A stretch of 15,679 nt of DNA. Origin: an uncultured Oscillospiraceae bacterium (GTDB lineage: Bacteria; Bacillota; Clostridia; Oscillospirales; Oscillospiraceae). Positions 1 to 7,146 of the stretch are shown in pieces. The stretch is taken from NCBI GenBank assembly GCA_934511165.1, contig CAKSWA010000046.1:1-15679 (forward strand), given 5' to 3'. The notes below the pieces were generated by a model. It was given only the letters and a program-made list of their open reading frames with translations. It had not been told where the DNA came from and ran no database searches. The translations under genes and the position numbers were made by a program. The first letter of the stretch is position 1. The number at the start of each line of letters is the position of its first letter.

Positions 1-77
1 AGCACCCCCTGATGTAGTTCTATTTTCCTACATCAGGGGGTGTTTTGTCTATTGTCCGTTTTTACTGGTCCTGTTCA
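1..77 (-). repeat. Inverted copy of an IS3-type left end
   Basis: This stretch is the exact reverse complement of 7216-7292, 77 bases without a mismatch. Identity stops at TGAAC on the inner side, and TG is the usual terminal dinucleotide of IS3-family ends, so position 77 is probably the element's outer tip. The copy reads leftward, so its transposase would lie before position 1. It holds a 15-bp stem (3-17 with 28-42) followed on the + strand by TTTTGTCT, which could also act as a terminator. The window begins two bases outside this stem, so the rest of the element cannot be seen. Confidence 0.85.
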
Positions 78-99
78 AAAGGAAAGCGGGAATTTTTTG

Positions 100-939
100 T
101 TATCTCAGCTTTTTGAGCTCTTCGAGCACCGAGTACGGTATTGCGAGATTGCCGCAGCCCGTGCCCATGGAGATATGGGTTTTGCGCGTGCCGTGGTAGT
201 CGCTGCCGCCGGAAACGCCCATGCCGTACTTCTCCGCGGCGCGCAGCAGCCACGCGGTCTGCTCGGCGGAAAACTCGGAATAATACGCTTCCAGCGCCCG
301 GATGCCGAGCGCCTTTGCCGTTTCGATCAGCTCGATGAGCTCCGGCTCCGGGTAATGGTACTGCATCGGGTGCGCGAGCACCGGTACGCCGCCCGCGGCG
401 ACGATCGTTTCCACGGCTTTTGCAATGGAGATCCGGCGCTTCGGCAGATAGTACGGTTTGCCCTCGCCGAGGTACTTTTCAAATCCCTCCTTTACGGAGG
501 AGATGTATCCCTTGCGTATCAGATGCTCGCAGAAGTGCGGGCGGCCGAGCACCGAGTCCGGGTACTCCTCGCGCAGCTGCGCGATGGAGATATCAAACCC
601 GTCGCGCTCGAACATCGCGGCAATCTTCTCGTTCCGTTCGTCCCGCTCGGTCTTCACCCAGTCGAGCACCGGGCGGAGCTGCGGCGCGGCGGGGTCGATG
701 AAATAGCCGAGGATGTGGACGTTGTTGTCGCGGTAGTCCGAGGACACCTCGATCCCCGGCACGACCTCCACGCCGAGCTCCGCCCCGGCGCGCATCGCCT
801 CCGGCACGCCGGAGACGCTGTCGTGGTCGGTGATGCTCACCGCGGCAAGGCCGAGGGCCGCCGCCTTTTCCACCGCGGCACGCGGCGAATCCGTGCCGTC
901 CGAGGCCGTCGTATGAATATGCAGGTCAATATAACTCAT
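100..939 (-). CDS. PHP-domain phosphoesterase, YciV/TrpH (RNase AM)-like
   Basis: This 279-aa protein is a PHP-superfamily metallo-phosphoesterase of the cytoplasmic YciV/TrpH type. Known members are metal-dependent 5'-3' exoribonucleases or 3',5'-nucleoside bisphosphate phosphatases. Visible ligand motifs are HIH (H7, H9), TDHD (around D38-H39), E64 in GIEVSS, H75, H135 in GRPHFCEH, H190 in VLAHP, and D247/H249 in SGGSDYHG, so the full metal site appears intact. Length suits the family. I chose ATG 937-939 because the PHP domain starts at once and AAAGGAAA lies upstream; the open frame to 1116 only reads through the 3' end of the DUF805 gene in another frame. It lies 37 bp downstream of that gene and is probably cotranscribed. 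The exact substrate cannot be told from sequence. Confidence 0.88.
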   Translation of the reverse strand: MSYIDLHIHTTASDGTDSPRAAVEKAAALGLAAVSITDHDSVSGVPEAMRAGAELGVEVVPGIEVSSDYRDNNVHILGYFIDPAAPQLRPVLDWVKTERDERNEKIAAMFERDGFDISIAQLREEYPDSVLGRPHFCEHLIRKGYISSVKEGFEKYLGEGKPYYLPKRRISIAKAVETIVAAGGVPVLAHPMQYHYPEPELIELIETAKALGIRALEAYYSEFSAEQTAWLLRAAEKYGMGVSGGSDYHGTRKTHISMGTGCGNLAIPYSVLEELKKLR

Positions 940-976
940 GGATAAATGGGTTTCCTTTTGCGGAGAATTTTGCCCG

Positions 977-1498
977 TCAGGGCTTCCAGTCGTAGCTGCC
1001 GCTGTTCTGGCTGCCGTTCTGGCCGTTATTCTGGCCGTAGGGGTTCTGCTGGTAGGGGTTCTGGGTATAACCGCCTTGCTGACCGTAGGGGTTCTGCCCG
1101 TAACCGCCCTGGCCATACCCGCCGCCGTAGCCGCCGGAGGGGTATTTGGGGCTGTCGCCGTACTGGTTCCAGCCGGGCTGGCTGTCCTTGCAGAGCCAGA
1201 TGATCAGGATGATCTGCCCGACGAGGGGGATAAAGTTCAGGAAGAACCACGCGCCGCTGCGGCCGATATCGTGCAGACGCCGCCAGCAGACACCGAGGCC
1301 GGGCAGGAACACGCCGATGTTCCAGAGCGAGAGCAGCAGCGAAGGAAAGTTGCTGTCGGTATTGCGGACAAACGCGGTGAGGACCGCGGTCACCGCCCAG
1401 TTGAGCAGCGCGAAGTACCAGTACTCGCTTCGCCGCGCGCGGCCGGAAAAGCAGAGGTACTTCTGGAATACGGATGTGATGGCTTGCTGAAAGCTCAT
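977..1498 (-). CDS. DUF805 membrane protein with Gly/Tyr/Asn/Gln-rich tail
   Basis: This 173-aa protein matches DUF805: an N-terminal FSGRARRSEYWYF segment, hydrophobic spans at about 25-45, 50-68 and 83-101, and the family signature RRLHDIGRSGAW followed by PLVG. DUF805 proteins are small inner-membrane proteins of unknown function. Residues from about 117 to the end form a soluble low-complexity tail of repeated QNPYGQ and GGYGQ units. Such tails occur in some members, but this one is long relative to the domain. The start ATG has a strong AAGGAGAT site seven bases upstream. The PHP gene follows 37 bp downstream on the same strand. Confidence 0.85.
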   Translation of the reverse strand: MSFQQAITSVFQKYLCFSGRARRSEYWYFALLNWAVTAVLTAFVRNTDSNFPSLLLSLWNIGVFLPGLGVCWRRLHDIGRSGAWFFLNFIPLVGQIILIIWLCKDSQPGWNQYGDSPKYPSGGYGGGYGQGGYGQNPYGQQGGYTQNPYQQNPYGQNNGQNGSQNSGSYDWKP

Positions 1499-1539
1499 GG
1501 GTTTATCTCCTTCCGGTTTGTCTTTTTCTGTGTGGGAAT

Positions 1540-1568
1540 ATAGTATCGTACTTTCCCCTCGATTGCAA
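1540..1568 (-). promoter_or_regulatory. Promoter for the DUF805-PHP pair
   Basis: On the minus strand TTGCAA (1563-1568) is separated by exactly 17 bases from TACTAT (1540-1545). Each hexamer matches sigma-A consensus at four of six positions. Transcription would start about 35 bases before the DUF805 ribosome site. Confidence 0.55.
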
Positions 1569-1695
1569 GAGCCGTTCCGGCGGGTTCCCGGCAGGTTTTT
1601 CTCGCCGCATTTATATCTTCTTTATATACTCCCTTCTTTTTGCCAACATTTTTGCTATCTTTTTTCAAAAAAGTACAGAATGTTTGTTATTTCTA

Positions 1696-1724
1696 TTGCT
1701 ATGGCGCGTTTTAGGGCGTATAGT
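1696..1724 (+). promoter_or_regulatory. Promoter for the SulP transporter
   Basis: TTGCTA (1696-1701), a 17-base spacer and TATAGT (1719-1724) lie just upstream of the SulP ribosome site GGAGGG (1743-1748). The -10 matches consensus at five of six positions and the -35 at four. The predicted leader is short, about 25 bases. Confidence 0.6.
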
Positions 1725-1754
1725 GGACAGGCATGTTTTTTTGGAGGGATTTTC

Positions 1755-3398
1755 GTGATTGCTTCGTTTTTTGCCGGATTAAAGAGAGAATTTTCCGGCT
1801 ACAACGCCGCGAGACTGATGAAGGACGTTCTTGCCGGTCTCACGGTATGCGCCGTGGCGCTGCCGCTCGCGCTCGCGTTCGGCGTTTCATCCGGCGCTTC
1901 CGCCGCGGCGGGACTCGTTACGGCGATTATCGCCGGTATCGTCATTGCGCTGCTCGGCGGCGCGTCGTTCCAGATTTCCGGCCCCACCGGCGCGATGAGC
2001 GCGGTGCTCGTCGGCATCGTGGCAACGCACGGCTTGCAGGGCGTATTTTTCGCGTGCTTCGCCGCCGGAATCTTACTGCTGCTCGCCGGTGTGCTCCGGC
2101 TCGGGCGGCTCATCAGCTTCATTCCGATGCCCGTCATCATGGGCTTCACATCCGGCATTGCGATCATCATTGCGCTCGGCCAGATCGACAATTTCTTCGG
2201 CACAACGTCCGAAGGGCTTACAAACATCGAAAAGCTGCTCTCCTATGGGCGGCTCGGCTTTCATGTGAACTGGCAGGCGGCGCTCATCGGGCTGCTCGTC
2301 GTGGCAATCATGATCCTCTGGCCGAAAAAGTGGGGCGCGCGCGTCCCCGGCTCGCTTGTCGGCATCATCGTGGCCGCCATCACTGCGGGTGTATTCCACA
2401 TGGATTCTCTCGCCACCGTCGGCGACATTCCCCGCACGCTGCTGCTCGCCGACCGGCTGGATCTCTCGTCGCTCAATTTTGCGATGGTCAAAGACTTGCT
2501 CTCACCCATCGTGACGATCGCGGCGCTCGGCATGATCGAGAGCCTCCTTTGCGGCGCTTCCGCCTCACGCATGAAGGGCGAGGCGTTCAACGCCGATCAG
2601 GAGCTGATCGCGCAGGGTGTCGGCAACATCCTTCTGCCGCTCTTCGGCGGCGTGCCCGCCACGGCGGCCATCGCCCGCACGAGTGTGGCGGTCAAGTCCG
2701 GCCAGCAGACGCGCCTGACGAGCGTTTTCCACTCGGTATTCCTGCTCGCGTCCATGTTCCTGCTCGGCGGCGTGATGGCGCGGCTGCCGCTCTCGGCGCT
2801 CGCGGGCGTGCTCATGGTCACGGCGTGGCGCATGAACGACTGGTCAGGCATCCGTTACGTCTTCCGCCACAAATTCAAATCCGGCATCAGCCAGTTTCTG
2901 CTCACGATGGTCGCGACGGTCGTATTTGATCTCACGGTCGCGATTCTGTTCGGCGTTGTCTACTCCGCCATTTTGTACATGGCCAAGTCCAGCCAGATCC
3001 GCGTGAGTTTTTCGGCCATCGATACGAACAAGCTCCGCGCCATCGACGGCAAGCCGCCGATCCTCGAATCCGCGGGCGTGGCGTATGTAACGGGCGCGCT
3101 GTTTTTCGGCGCGGTGGACGAATTCAATCACCGTATGGCGGAGATGCCCGCCTACGATCATGTGATCCTCTCGATGCGCGGCATGCCGAGCGTGGACGTG
3201 TCCGGCGCGCAGGCGATGCTTGAGCTGTGTGAGAATCTGCTTGCGCTGGGCAAGACCGTGGCCTGCTGCGGCATGAGCGAGAGCGTCCGGCGCTACTTTG
3301 ACCGCGCCGGGATCACTGAGGTTCTCGGCGAGAACGCGTATTTCTGGAGCGCCGACCAGGCGATCCTCGATCTGCTGGACGCGGAAATTGTGGAATAA
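1755..3398 (+). CDS. SulP-family anion transporter with C-terminal STAS domain
   Basis: This 547-aa polytopic membrane protein belongs to the SulP/SLC26 family, which moves sulfate, bicarbonate or related anions. The N-terminal amphipathic FFAGLKREFSGY leads into the transmembrane core. The family motif around ISGPTGAMSAVL and the conserved GGVPATAAIARTSVAVKSG segment are present. A cytoplasmic STAS domain fills roughly residues 430-547, with VDVSGAQ (around 480) at the usual helix. The length is normal. The open frame extends back to 1497, but I chose GTG 1755 because GGAGGG sits six bases upstream, a promoter lies just before it, and homology starts there. It appears monocistronic, ending at a strong hairpin. 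No neighbour identifies the substrate. Confidence 0.93.
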   Translation: MIASFFAGLKREFSGYNAARLMKDVLAGLTVCAVALPLALAFGVSSGASAAAGLVTAIIAGIVIALLGGASFQISGPTGAMSAVLVGIVATHGLQGVFFACFAAGILLLLAGVLRLGRLISFIPMPVIMGFTSGIAIIIALGQIDNFFGTTSEGLTNIEKLLSYGRLGFHVNWQAALIGLLVVAIMILWPKKWGARVPGSLVGIIVAAITAGVFHMDSLATVGDIPRTLLLADRLDLSSLNFAMVKDLLSPIVTIAALGMIESLLCGASASRMKGEAFNADQELIAQGVGNILLPLFGGVPATAAIARTSVAVKSGQQTRLTSVFHSVFLLASMFLLGGVMARLPLSALAGVLMVTAWRMNDWSGIRYVFRHKFKSGISQFLLTMVATVVFDLTVAILFGVVYSAILYMAKSSQIRVSFSAIDTNKLRAIDGKPPILESAGVAYVTGALFFGAVDEFNHRMAEMPAYDHVILSMRGMPSVDVSGAQAMLELCENLLALGKTVACCGMSESVRRYFDRAGITEVLGENAYFWSADQAILDLLDAEIVE

Positions 3399-3423
3399 AT
3401 TGCATATATGAGCATATATGATT

Positions 3424-3455
3424 TGAGCCGCGGAGGGAATTCCCTCCGCGGCTCA
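3424..3455 (+). terminator. Hairpin terminator after the SulP gene
   Basis: A perfect 32-bp palindrome (arms TGAGCCGCGGAGGGAA and its complement) starts 25 bases after the SulP stop codon. The following ATTGCTTTACA is only a weak U-tract, so termination is likely but not certainly intrinsic. Confidence 0.7.
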
Positions 3456-3497
3456 TTGCTTTACAGGCTTGGCATGCAGCAGGGGGCGGTTTCGTTT

Positions 3498-3527
3498 TTC
3501 AAAATCCCCGGCGGCGCATGTTATAAC
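3498..3527 (+). promoter_or_regulatory. Promoter of the SPFH/PcfJ operon
   Basis: TTCAAA (3498-3503), an 18-base spacer and TATAAC (3522-3527) are preceded by TG at 3519-3520, giving an extended -10. The predicted start is near 3534, leaving about 20 bases of leader with the ribosome site GGGAGGAAGG directly before the first gene. Confidence 0.55.
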
Positions 3528-3554
3528 CGTAGTTGAAGGGAGGAAGGAAAAGCG

Positions 3555-3656
3555 ATGATAAACCGTTCCATCGAAAATGCCTTTGCAGAAAAAGAGGCGG
3601 CATTCGGCAGGATTCTGGAGGACGGCGACAAACTTACGATCGAAACGGAGGGATAA
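3555..3656 (+). CDS. 33-aa small protein, first gene of the SPFH/PcfJ operon
   Basis: A very strong ribosome site (GGGAGGAAGG, 3538-3547) precedes ATG 3555. The product is 33 residues, charged, mostly helix-forming and without a membrane span; it begins MINRSIENAFAEKEAAF and ends in an acidic stretch. I do not recognise it. Its reality is supported by the ribosome site, the promoter immediately upstream, and the tight link to the next microgene, which begins four bases after this stop codon. An alternative is a leader peptide controlling the downstream genes. Confidence 0.6.
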   Translation: MINRSIENAFAEKEAAFGRILEDGDKLTIETEG

Positions 3657-3660
3657 GGCA

Positions 3661-3741
3661 ATGGCAACGACAATGGCGGCCATATGTGCGCTTCTGGGTC
3701 TGGGGCTTCTGATCTGGGGGTTCGCTGTCGCGAGTTGGTGA
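3661..3741 (+). CDS. 26-aa single-span membrane microprotein
   Basis: ATG 3661 follows GGAGGG at the end of the previous gene. The 26-residue product is almost wholly hydrophobic (core ICALLGLGLLIWGFAVASW) and would form one membrane helix with almost no soluble part. I do not recognise a family. It lies between the 33-aa gene (4 bp away) and the SPFH gene (50 bp away), so it may tether or regulate the SPFH protein at the membrane, which is inference. The alternative is a chance open frame, but the ribosome site and clean hydrophobic profile argue against that. Confidence 0.55.
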   Translation: MATTMAAICALLGLGLLIWGFAVASW

Positions 3742-3791
3742 CGCGAGCTTGCAGCGCACACAAAACATCACAAAAAGGAGAGGATGATTAC

Positions 3792-4763
3792 ATGTATCAG
3801 AGAATGCGCATCAGTGTGATCCGCGATCCCGGCGGCGACAGCCTGATCCGCTGTCAAGGCGACCTTTGTGGGCGCGGTAAAGGCGTGGTCGATGGAAGTC
3901 TTCTTCTGGTTCCGCCCAACACCACTGCCTATGCTTTCTGCAACGGCGTGATCTCTCCGGCGATCCCGCCGGGGCGGTACGAGCTGCTTAACACCGGAAT
4001 CCCTTCGCCGTTCTTCCATAGGCTAAAAATCATTCTTACCCGCGGCGATCCCGGCACCGATCTACGCGTTTTCTTCATTTCCGAAAGGACGAAATTCTAT
4101 AAGCTCGGCACCGGGGAGCTGCTTTTCACGAAGCGTTTAGGTCAACAATTCTCCTTCACAATGACCGCACTGGCCGCCTGTGGACTCGCCATGTCCGTTT
4201 CGGATCCCCTGAGGCTCATAAAAACGCTGGTTGGCTCTTGCACCGCGCTCGGCGAAGAGAATGTTGAAGCATGCTATCGCCATGCGATCCTGACCACCGT
4301 ACGTGAAGCGCTCTCGCGGGAAATCAACAAGCTTACTATCACCGAATTCAACAGTCATTTGACAGATATTTCGAGCGCGGTCTTCCCGGTCGTTTCCAAA
4401 GAGCTGGACGCCTACGGCCTGCATCTTGCGTCGTTTAAGGTCGAGGCAATAAACATCCCGGAGACGGAGCGCGGCAAACTGTTCGCCATGGAACAGAAAT
4501 ACGTGGACACAGATGTGGAGTTCGATAACTTGCAGCGCATCTTTGGCGGCTCGCTGAAAGACCGAACGGCAGCAGAAGCCTTGACCGGCATTCCCAGCCG
4601 GGGGCAGATTCTGCCCGCCGGAACCGGGGGCGGTATGGTGACGCCCCTGATACAGCTGGCCATGCTCAGCCGGGCCATGAAGAACCCGGATCTCTTCGAC
4701 GGCATCACGGACATGTATACCGGTGCTTCCTCTTCCGATGATGAAAAGAAAGGAACGACTTGA
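3792..4763 (+). CDS. SPFH/band-7 'virion core-like' protein (YdjI-related)
   Basis: This 323-aa protein resembles the SPFH branch annotated as virion-core-like, with Bacillus YdjI as its best-known relative, which forms membrane-associated assemblies and is encoded beside PspA-type proteins. An N-terminal beta region (VPPNTTAYAFCNG, PPGRYEL) leads to an SPFH core at about 90-240, including GTGELLFTKRLGQQFSF and a helical FPVVSKELDAYGLHLASFKV segment. The C-terminus is flexible (GGGMVTP, then an acidic/basic tail) and lacks the zinc ribbon that many relatives carry. I chose ATG 3792 because AAGGAG is at 3775-3780 and the frame upstream lies over the 26-aa gene. It has no membrane span of its own but is flanked by two membrane microproteins. 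Confidence 0.75.
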   Translation: MYQRMRISVIRDPGGDSLIRCQGDLCGRGKGVVDGSLLLVPPNTTAYAFCNGVISPAIPPGRYELLNTGIPSPFFHRLKIILTRGDPGTDLRVFFISERTKFYKLGTGELLFTKRLGQQFSFTMTALAACGLAMSVSDPLRLIKTLVGSCTALGEENVEACYRHAILTTVREALSREINKLTITEFNSHLTDISSAVFPVVSKELDAYGLHLASFKVEAINIPETERGKLFAMEQKYVDTDVEFDNLQRIFGGSLKDRTAAEALTGIPSRGQILPAGTGGGMVTPLIQLAMLSRAMKNPDLFDGITDMYTGASSSDDEKKGTT

Positions 4764-4765
4764 CG

Positions 4766-4879
4766 ATGAAACGCCATTACTCTCTCATTCTTCCCGTTGC
4801 CGTTGGTCTCGCGGCGGTGTTCCTGCCGCCTCCGCCGCCTCTTCCGCCGCAATACGGATCTTACCGATACGGGAGGTAA
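4766..4879 (+). CDS. 37-aa membrane-anchored proline-rich microprotein
   Basis: ATG 4766 lies two bases after the SPFH stop codon and has AAAGGA inside the end of that gene. The product starts MKRHY, has one hydrophobic helix (about 6-20), then a run of prolines (PPPPPLPP) and a tyrosine/arginine tail (QYGSYRYGR). The layout suggests a membrane anchor with an exposed peptide that could bind a partner domain. Its end contains the GGGAGG ribosome site of the PcfJ-like gene, so the genes are translationally linked. No family is recognised. Confidence 0.6.
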   Translation: MKRHYSLILPVAVGLAAVFLPPPPPLPPQYGSYRYGR

Positions 4880-4885
4880 TTTGTC

Positions 4886-6439
4886 GTGCCAAAGAAGAAT
4901 GTAGCCTCTCTTGCCGAAAAGTTCCCGGAGGCTGTCCGCTGGGGCGATGTACCGGATCAAAACCGTCCCGACGTGAACACCGGCAGGGGTTGCTCGGCGG
5001 CTTATGCAGAGGAGGTTCGATTGCTCCTTGAGAAGCATTTCGGGACACCCGTGCCCTCTCTTACACTTGACGCACCGCCCCGCGGAGAAAAGAACACGCG
5101 GTATTTTCTTATACTGGATGACGCAGAGAAAGAGAAAATCCGCGCGCTGCGCGATACATTCAACGCGCTTCCTGCCGCGGTCAAGGCCGGTTTCCCGGAG
5201 CTCATTCAGCCTGAAGCGAAGCCGAAACCGCAGCGGCAGGCCATCCGGTGCGTCAAGCTTCAGATGAACCGGGAAGTGTGGGTCATACAGTTCTACACCT
5301 TGGAGGGGGTGAAATATCACCGTTCTCTCGGCCGGACCATCGCGGCTGCGCTGCTCCCCGGCAAGCGTCCGTTCATCACGCTCTCCTCGGATGCTCCTGC
5401 AAGCGAGTTCTACGGGCTGTGGAACCCGCCGCAGGACAAAAGCGACTTTTTCTATCCCGGCCGGAACGAAGGAATGCGCTACAGCGTAAACAAAAATCTT
5501 ATGGAGAATCGTGCCTTCCGCGGTTTCGTGGTTGGCTTTCTCCGGACGGTCGCCGCGGCAGAGAAAAAACACATTCTTAAAGACGCTGCGCGCACCATTG
5601 AGCGTTGCGGCTGCTTTCTGCCGCAGCTGTCGTTTCCGGCTCTTCTCAAATTTCATACGCCGGGCGAGATCATCGCGAGCGTCCTCCCGGCGCGAAATGT
5701 CCTAAACCGCAATCTCAACACCCTCGATCTGAACGCCGGGTACGTCGCCGCCCGTTTCCTTTCGATGATCGATCCGCAGGATCGCCCGGCGCTTTCGTGC
5801 ATCACGGCCGAAGACGTACATCGTGTCCTTGCGAATGCGCCCTCGGTTCTGTTTCACGGCATGGGCACGAGAGCCGGGGTCACAGCCTATCTCGACGCCT
5901 ACATAGCAGATAAGTTTCGACAGGAGCCCTTTGATTTCAATCCCTCCGGGGCGTTGGCCATGGCGCGGGATTACCTGAACATGTGCGAAAATCTGCATGT
6001 AAAGATAAGGTATGGCCTTGAGCCGGAGGCATATCTGCGCGCCCATGACGAGCTTGCCCGGCTGCAGCGGGATCGCATAGCGGAACAGGAAGATGCGCAG
6101 CCGCTGATCACCGAGCCCTCCGGATTCGACAAGCTGGAAGCTGTCTTGCCGGGCGAATTTACCCGGATGCGGTCAACAAGGCAGCTCCGGCTTGAGGGTC
6201 AGCGCCAGCGGAACTGCGCATTCAGCCGCCGCGGGCTCCTGCGCTCAGATACGGCCGCGATTTTTCATTGGGACTGCGGGGAAAAGTCTTACACCGTGCA
6301 ATTTGGCATACTGCCAAACGGCCGGTATAGTATTGACGAGATGCGCGGCCGCTGCAACGAGCCCTGTCTGCCGGAGCACCGGCGAAAGCTGGAGGGGCTT
6401 CTCCGCGGGATCAACCGCAAGGGAGCGTTGGGGGCATAG
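4886..6439 (+). CDS. PcfJ-like protein, last gene of the SPFH operon
   Basis: This 517-aa protein has a C-terminal half resembling the PcfJ family, named after a gene in the conjugation region of plasmid pCF10 and of unknown biochemical function. Matching landmarks are DYLNMCENL with a spaced AHDEL (about 350-390) and the C-terminal module LEGQRQRNC (about 435-443), a hydrophobic strand with SYTVQFGILPNG, and MRGRCNEPC near 485. Many family members have a His-His-Cys at the first position; here it is Arg-Asn-Cys, so any role of those histidines is lost. The N-terminal 340 residues are less recognisable. The start is GTG 4886 with GGGAGG nine bases upstream inside the preceding microgene. No conjugation genes are nearby. 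Confidence 0.65.
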   Translation: MPKKNVASLAEKFPEAVRWGDVPDQNRPDVNTGRGCSAAYAEEVRLLLEKHFGTPVPSLTLDAPPRGEKNTRYFLILDDAEKEKIRALRDTFNALPAAVKAGFPELIQPEAKPKPQRQAIRCVKLQMNREVWVIQFYTLEGVKYHRSLGRTIAAALLPGKRPFITLSSDAPASEFYGLWNPPQDKSDFFYPGRNEGMRYSVNKNLMENRAFRGFVVGFLRTVAAAEKKHILKDAARTIERCGCFLPQLSFPALLKFHTPGEIIASVLPARNVLNRNLNTLDLNAGYVAARFLSMIDPQDRPALSCITAEDVHRVLANAPSVLFHGMGTRAGVTAYLDAYIADKFRQEPFDFNPSGALAMARDYLNMCENLHVKIRYGLEPEAYLRAHDELARLQRDRIAEQEDAQPLITEPSGFDKLEAVLPGEFTRMRSTRQLRLEGQRQRNCAFSRRGLLRSDTAAIFHWDCGEKSYTVQFGILPNGRYSIDEMRGRCNEPCLPEHRRKLEGLLRGINRKGALGA

Positions 6440-6449
6440 CATCACAAAG

Positions 6450-6487
6450 CTTAACCGCCGCCAGGCAGCTGCCCGGCGGCGGTTAAG
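6450..6487. terminator. Bidirectional hairpin between convergent genes
   Basis: CTTAACCGCCGCC (6450-6462) pairs perfectly with 6475-6487, and the loop is itself self-complementary (GGCAGCTGCC). It lies in the 53-bp gap between the PcfJ-like gene and the convergent zinc-ribbon gene. T-tracts are weak on both sides. Confidence 0.65.
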
Positions 6488-6492
6488 ATGCT

Positions 6493-7128
6493 TCATTTCT
6501 CAATTTTAAAAGGGTTTTCGTCCCAGCGGTCTGGCTTCAGAACGCTTCGCTTTGCAACGCTTTTCGGGTTTTCCTTGGATATTGCGTCAACGGCTGCGAT
6601 CAAAAAGGCGCCGCTGACAATTGCCCAAAACCAGCGGCGAAATGCAAAGAGGATCGCTGTCACGAATGCGATGCCGGCGGCAAGAAAAATATACGTCAGG
6701 AGCGGGACTTTCTGCTCGGCATAGTTGTCCCGGCGGGATTCATAAACATTTTCGGCGTAATTTCGCATCTCGTCTGTAACAGCGTTGAATCGCACGAGCT
6801 TTTCCCAGACTCCGGATGCATACCCTTTTCCGCAGGGGTCGAGATCCTGAAAATCGTGTGTCTCGGCTTTTAAAATAAGATGATAAAGACGCACCTCGAG
6901 CGGATGATCGGCTGCCAGCTGCCGGAAAAGGTCGGACGCTGTAGGCCAGTTTCCGGCTTCGAGATGGGCTATTGCCTTAGCATACTTCCGGCTGTCTTCC
7001 ATCTGCTTTTTTGCATCATCGAACTGGTCGATCGGCGTCCCACAGAGATCACAAACGAGCCTCATCTTTTTGTTCAGATGATAGGTGCTGCAGCCGCATC
7101 GCGGGCAGGCCTGCGTTTGATTCATCAT
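6493..7128 (-). CDS. Zinc-ribbon, helical-repeat, two-span membrane protein
   Basis: This 211-aa protein begins with a zinc ribbon (C8-x2-C11 and C26-x2-C29, with an extra C13). A helical region at about 40-130 resembles a TPR-like fold (AHLEAGNWPTASDLFRQL), and two adjacent membrane spans follow at about 141-163 and 166-183. The basic C-terminal tail is short. I chose ATG 7126-7128 because AGGAGG lies seven bases upstream; the open frame to 7248 has no homology. I do not recognise a named family. It converges on the SPFH/PcfJ operon. Relatives of the SPFH protein often carry their own zinc ribbon, so a functional link is plausible but unproven. Confidence 0.75.
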   Translation of the reverse strand: MMNQTQACPRCGCSTYHLNKKMRLVCDLCGTPIDQFDDAKKQMEDSRKYAKAIAHLEAGNWPTASDLFRQLAADHPLEVRLYHLILKAETHDFQDLDPCGKGYASGVWEKLVRFNAVTDEMRNYAENVYESRRDNYAEQKVPLLTYIFLAAGIAFVTAILFAFRRWFWAIVSGAFLIAAVDAISKENPKSVAKRSVLKPDRWDENPFKIEK

Positions 7129-7146
7129 AAGATCCCCTCCTGTATT

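Noticed and set aside
40..945. 301-aa + strand open frame over the PHP gene
   Set aside because: Arg/Val/His-rich composition and no homology; it is the shadow of the minus-strand PHP gene, as is common in GC-rich coding DNA.
977..1150. Repeats in the DUF805 tail as a CRISPR or minisatellite array
   Set aside because: They are short, imperfect, in frame, and encode a low-complexity protein tail.
938..1543. 201-aa + strand frame opposite the DUF805 gene
   Set aside because: Its Val/Ala repeats are just the antisense reading of the Gly/Tyr repeat tail.
1733..2929. 398-aa + strand frame within the SulP gene
   Set aside because: Arg/His-rich alternate frame of a clear transporter gene.
3402..3419. 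CATATATG repeated twice after the SulP stop codon
   Set aside because: Two short palindromes in AT-rich spacer; no partner feature gives them meaning.
4412..5656. 414-aa minus-strand open frame over the PcfJ-like gene
   Set aside because: Basic, low-information translation antisense to a gene with ribosome site and family match.
4886..6439. Reading the PcfJ-like gene as evidence of a conjugative element
   Set aside because: No relaxase, coupling protein, type IV secretion, integrase or attachment site is visible in the window.
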